Source: DASTPP01 sp035762175 (lineage in GTDB: Bacteria; Myxococcota_A; Polyangia; Polyangiales; Polyangiaceae). Taken from it: a stretch of DNA of 64,000 bases. The position numbers and the translations under genes were made by a program. The notes beneath the pieces are model-generated. The model was given only the letters and a program-made list of their open reading frames with translations, had not been told where the DNA came from and did not search any database. The stretch covers positions 1 to 64,000 of the forward strand of contig DASTPP010000031.1 of the NCBI GenBank assembly GCA_035762175.1, in the 5' to 3' direction. This document shows, in pieces, positions 61,401-64,000 of the stretch (positions are counted from its first letter, which is position 1; each line of letters opens with the position of its first letter).

Positions 61401-64000
61401 CTCGATGGGCTTCTTGTCGCCGGGGCCGTGGTCGAAGAAGCGCTGCAGCCAGGCGGCGCACTCGGCGACGATGGGCTCGAGCTCGTCTTTCGTCGCCGGG
61501 ACGCGAATCTTCTGATCGTCGGGCACCGCCGGGTCGGTGCTCGAGAGCGATTCGGCATAGCGGCGGAATGCGGTCCAGGCAGCTTCGGCGGGCGGGCGGG
61601 GCCCTTCCGTCGTCGTGCTGGCGAACTCTGCCGCGAGCGCGCCCGTGCCGATCGTAAAGTATGCCGCCTGCTCGTCGGTCGCCTCGAAGGGCTCGACCGA
61701 GAGCGGCGTCGTCGAATCGTCTTTGCCCACCAGCGCTACGCTCAGCAATGGCAACATGGTGCTGCGCAAGAGCAGCGTCGTCCGCCCCCCGAGGGGGAGC
61801 AGGACGGAGCGCCGCACCGTGCTACCGCCCGGCCCCGCGCTGAGCTCGACCTGTCCGGTCGCCAAATCGCCCTGATCGACCAGCGAGCACGACGTGTCCT
61901 TCGGCAACGTGATCGCGAGAACGACCCGCTCGCCGGGGCGACCCTCGAGGGCGACTCGGCCGTAGAAGCGAACCTGCTTGAACGCCGGGCGCAAGCTGAG
62001 TTGAATGAGCGCGAGGAGGCCGCCGGCCTTTGCTTCCTGGCCCTCCAGCTCGACGGCCCGCCCGGGCTGGAACAAGAGCTCGATATGCAGGTGCTTTGAT
62101 GCCACCCCGTCGCCGGCCGAGAGCGCGGCGTCGACCGCCTCGAGCAGGGCCGAGCCCGTGACGATCTCGCCCGTGTCGAGCGTACGCAGCCGGAACGCCG
62201 CCGAGAGGCCGAAGCGCTGCAAGATGCCCCACCCGTAGGGGTCGGACGAAGGCGCGGTCGCCTTCAAGAAGGCCGCGAGATCTTGCGCCTGCATCGCCGG
62301 CGTCGCCTGCAGCTCGACGTGGTAGGTCGCCGAGAGCGCGTCGACGATGGCGCGCAGGCTCGGGTGGTACGCCTCGTCGCGCACGCCGGCCTCGGTGGCC
62401 CCCGTGAGCCCCGGCCAGGCGGGCCACTCCAAGATCGACTCGCGCCACGAGTGCCAGGGCCCGACGGGGATCTCCGAGCCCTCGGCGCGCTCGGCGGGCT
62501 CGCGACGCCGCGAGACGGCGCTCGGGTACCAGGCCTCCCACTGCGAGGGCGCGAGGGTGTCGGCGGGCACGAGGGCGAGCTCGTCCGCCGGGATCATTTG
62601 CACGTCTTGCAGGACCCGCAGCGCCTCCGCGAGCCGCTCTTTGTTGCCAAACGTCTCGGTCGTGTGAGCATCGGCGTCGAGCTCGAGGAGCTGGTAGCCG
62701 GCGTTCAGATCGAGCGGGTACCCCGCGTTGCCGCTCGGCCCCTGGTTCCACCGAAAGCGGACGCAGCGCAGGCCCGCGGGGTGCGCCCCGTGGCGCAGGT
62801 TCGAGAGCGACGGGTCGAACACGAGCGGCGGCGTCGAGGTGCCCGAGGCGACGGGCATGGGCACGTGCACCGTGCCGACGGTCGCGAGCTCGTCTTCGGG
62901 CGGCAAGAGCGGGAAGCGCATCGGCTTCGGCAGCCACTCGAGCTCGGCGGGCCGGCGCTCTTCGCGCCGGTCGGAGGGCGTCCCCAGCGGGTCGAAGGGC
63001 GCGCCGGTGTTGGCCTCGACGCGCAAGAGCACCTTGAGGGGCGCAAGCGACGAGGGCACCTCGTTCAGCGAACGGGTCTGGAAGTAGACCCGCCAGGCCT
63101 CGGGCCGCCAGCGCGGGTCGCCCCCCTCGGGTAGCACGCCCGCGAGCTGCAGCTCGCCGATCGACACCTCGGCGACGCGCGCGTCGGCCGGCCCGCTCGG
63201 GAAGATTTGCACCTTGATGTCGGTCGGCAGCGGCCGCGCGTTCGTCGTCGGCAGCGACGTCTCGGCGGGCCGTTGCGTCGAGCCGTCGAGGCCGTAGCTG
63301 CCGATCGGCAGCGTCGTCTCGCGCCGGAAGACGAGCCAATAGGTGCCGATCGGTATGGAGGGCCCGCCCTGCGACGCGGGCGGCTCCGTCCAGCGGACGG
63401 TGAACGCTTGCGGAAGGACGAGCGGCGGGTCGGCCGTCGGCGGCAGCGCCGCGCCGGGGTCGAGCGTGGCCGCGCTGACCAGGTAATGGACCGTCGCTTC
63501 GCCGTCGACGGGCACCGCTGGCGGGTCGGTCGGGAAGCGCGTGGCGACGAGCGAGAGGGGCCGCCCCGCGTTGCCCGCGAAGTCGACCGGGGTAATCGAA
63601 TAGAGGTAGCTCTTGCCCGCGACGGGCAGCGAGGCCAGGTCTTCGGCCGTCTCGTCGAAGTGGTCGACGAGCTGAAAGCGGCGCCGAAGCTGCTTCATCA
63701 CGCCGCCCGCCTCGCGGTGCAGGGTGTCGGCGCCTTTTACGGTGTAGACTGCCTCGCGCTCGTTGCCCGCGAGCGGCCGGCGCCGCACGAGGTAGTGCAC
63801 GAGGTGGTGGTCGGGGTCGCGCTGGGCGGGCGTCAGATCGCCGGCCGGCGGCTCGGGCCAGACGAGGTCCCAGGCGAGCGCGATGGTCGAGGCGTCCGAG
63901 AGTTGTTGCACGCGCTCGAAGCGCGGCGGGTTCGAGGCGAAGTCGGCCGAGCGAACGTTGAAGGTGCGAACCTGGGCGAGCTCGCCCGAGGGCGCGGGCG
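58464..64000 (-). CDS. Giant repeat protein, start beyond right edge
   Basis: At least 1845 residues open to the right edge. Visible order: FnIII-like beta domains (STIALAWDLVWPEPPAG; YLYSITPVDFAGNAGRPLSL; QAFTVRWTEPPASQGG), a large mixed region, then about eight degenerate repeats of about 70 residues (DNA about 58640-60170). Their core is L-x-W-x-G followed by x(4)-ER-x2-L-x-L-x2-D-x2-F and a PRPxxDLPExL linker, for example ELTWALPAPTAAQREALLAL and ALTWRGRLHDPQWRAGLAAL. Short basic C-terminus. The TGA sits just ahead of the next gene's ribosome site. No enzyme motif seen. A surface or scaffold role is inferred. Confidence 0.78.
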   Translation of the reverse strand, partial: PAPSGELAQVRTFNVRSADFASNPPRFERVQQLSDASTIALAWDLVWPEPPAGDLTPAQRDPDHHLVHYLVRRRPLAGNEREAVYTVKGADTLHREAGGVMKQLRRRFQLVDHFDETAEDLASLPVAGKSYLYSITPVDFAGNAGRPLSLVATRFPTDPPAVPVDGEATVHYLVSAATLDPGAALPPTADPPLVLPQAFTVRWTEPPASQGGPSIPIGTYWLVFRRETTLPIGSYGLDGSTQRPAETSLPTTNARPLPTDIKVQIFPSGPADARVAEVSIGELQLAGVLPEGGDPRWRPEAWRVYFQTRSLNEVPSSLAPLKVLLRVEANTGAPFDPLGTPSDRREERRPAELEWLPKPMRFPLLPPEDELATVGTVHVPMPVASGTSTPPLVFDPSLSNLRHGAHPAGLRCVRFRWNQGPSGNAGYPLDLNAGYQLLELDADAHTTETFGNKERLAEALRVLQDVQMIPADELALVPADTLAPSQWEAWYPSAVSRRREPAERAEGSEIPVGPWHSWRESILEWPAWPGLTGATEAGVRDEAYHPSLRAIVDALSATYHVELQATPAMQAQDLAAFLKATAPSSDPYGWGILQRFGLSAAFRLRTLDTGEIVTGSALLEAVDAALSAGDGVASKHLHIELLFQPGRAVELEGQEAKAGGLLALIQLSLRPAFKQVRFYGRVALEGRPGERVVLAITLPKDTSCSLVDQGDLATGQVELSAGPGGSTVRRSVLLPLGGRTTLLLRSTMLPLLSVALVGKDDSTTPLSVEPFEATDEQAAYFTIGTGALAAEFASTTTEGPRPPAEAAWTAFRRYAESLSSTDPAVPDDQKIRVPATKDELEPIVAECAAWLQRFFDHGPGDKKPIEQPWAERPWVATAYPRAGSPAHAAPDEGGRLTYDHLLEDPWAHAYRYYLRPYGRYDLLWQGLRQSPLLFTGTPRLDEATPETTGGGLDVVLERTRPVAKPLVLSSMRLDPPSTEASPAVPGATWEVIVAEHPEQTLASHNQTLARQLSFRQVAYTLLREFAYPRWLEKLDITLEPVPERYPPPPAALPPAPEHLDLGAPLADVDARTLDLPARIGPFQQGALALQWEGLPFYYEHRLLLIAQTARTVSPVNEIVQRDFEYRTPDPISEMESAIVAWAPPPPFGGGGGPIDVRGRAVHLTLRQLWDSLPADAQARWPGEAPDGTRRAPGWAPDLGVVYQIVELFSGNVEVQAEIYFDEQTGAFARRQFGKRFLVDVGALDAPEGGGTYSLAVAVQQITQQQLSRAYTGDELAGVEASTRAKIAFDGKLLSFVGVLTHADRDRLVVALDEADAPAIRSIHDGWYSQTAVSQAPAIPAELADVVDSPEPAELRLVWEGPMSEVEKTELLALPGDDEFKTALGRLASAVGGGEGVISIGAPLGPEHVPAALKPRLTLMLDAGGHAYTALRWAGNLDDADAGALTAWPRVQALSSAVAALLSAADEATFTVALPPPRPIPEELPPEIAERLEIAETELRWLGPAPADDERAALGALEGDEGFLAARAQLVAAIDAERAVPLGPVVERPTQDDLPESLAQLQLGATELTWALPAPTAAQREALLALPADRDFRAAVEALLAALDAGEVNTAPLAAFVPRPAQGELPAPLRARLLIGEGTLTWTSPAPNDAERSALVALVADDALIDALVTLVQQIDADRSVPMAPWPRRPRQADLPEWLDGQLDIAPTALTWRGRLHDPQWRAGLAALAGDEPFVAGVQQILSQIDAQTIEAPFAVAARPAPDALGGLADKLLLGRALLRFHGLMARSEVPVIQSLFARATDRRAVARLYQAAQSSGMRGRELRVRSRRGAAPPSTLHPILPKAL

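Overview
This is a very GC-rich (roughly 70-75% by eye) chromosomal window. Its gene set fits a myxobacterium, probably of the Polyangiales: many lipoproteins with Gly/Ser- or Pro-rich linkers, HEAT-repeat proteins, a LuxR solo, HTTM and UbiA proteins, giant unclassified proteins, and much decayed DNA. The assignment is inferred from style and content; no rRNA or other marker gene lies in the window, and I found no tRNA, rRNA or CRISPR.

Layout. 1-2.1 kb: the start of a lipoprotein gene leaving the left edge, then decayed DNA with an AraC/VOC remnant. 2.1-9.3 kb: a lipoprotein, a LysR regulator, two beta-barrel-like proteins, and a ferritin-like group (small Cys-rich-tailed lipoprotein, soluble di-iron-type protein, ferritin-like lipoprotein), then an NADPH:FMN reductase. 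9.7-14 kb: two overlapping paralogous membrane-anchored HEAT-repeat proteins. 14-19.1 kb: a gene graveyard (YwqG, LysR, hydrolase and HEAT remnants, a foldback element, a decayed 42-bp repeat array) with two live genes (SCP2 protein, a conserved-looking hypothetical).

19.2-27.7 kb: a long minus-strand block of tightly overlapping genes. In transcription order these are a possible 25-residue peptide, a haem-oxygenase-like di-metal oxidase (HDO), a GNAT-methyltransferase fusion, a tautomerase, an EamA exporter, an HTTM protein, an arginase-family enzyme, a porin and a LuxR solo with an altered ligand pocket. I read it as an undescribed small-molecule or peptide-modification system with export and regulation.

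28.1-33.9 kb: an IS66 scrap, then a sugar ABC importer (two permeases and a binding lipoprotein, no ATPase) divergent from a GH42 beta-galactosidase. 33.9-41.1 kb: a lipoprotein with a duplicated domain, an RclC-like membrane protein with an ECF sigma factor and zinc-finger anti-sigma candidate, an AAC(3)-I type acetyltransferase, two lipoproteins (one an alpha/beta hydrolase) and a YfcE-type phosphoesterase.

41.5-48.1 kb: a second candidate biosynthetic cluster. It has a UbiA prenyltransferase, a second HDO-like enzyme, a spinster-type MFS exporter and a flavin oxidase fused to an alpha-toroid (terpene-cyclase-like) domain in one operon, with a convergent cytochrome P450. The logic is prenylation, oxidation/cyclisation, tailoring and export. 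48.6-64 kb: a STAS-like protein, a second foldback element, a DUF2490 protein, and two translationally coupled giant proteins (at least 1845 and about 2700 residues) of unknown function; the first carries about eight degenerate 70-residue repeats and leaves the right edge.
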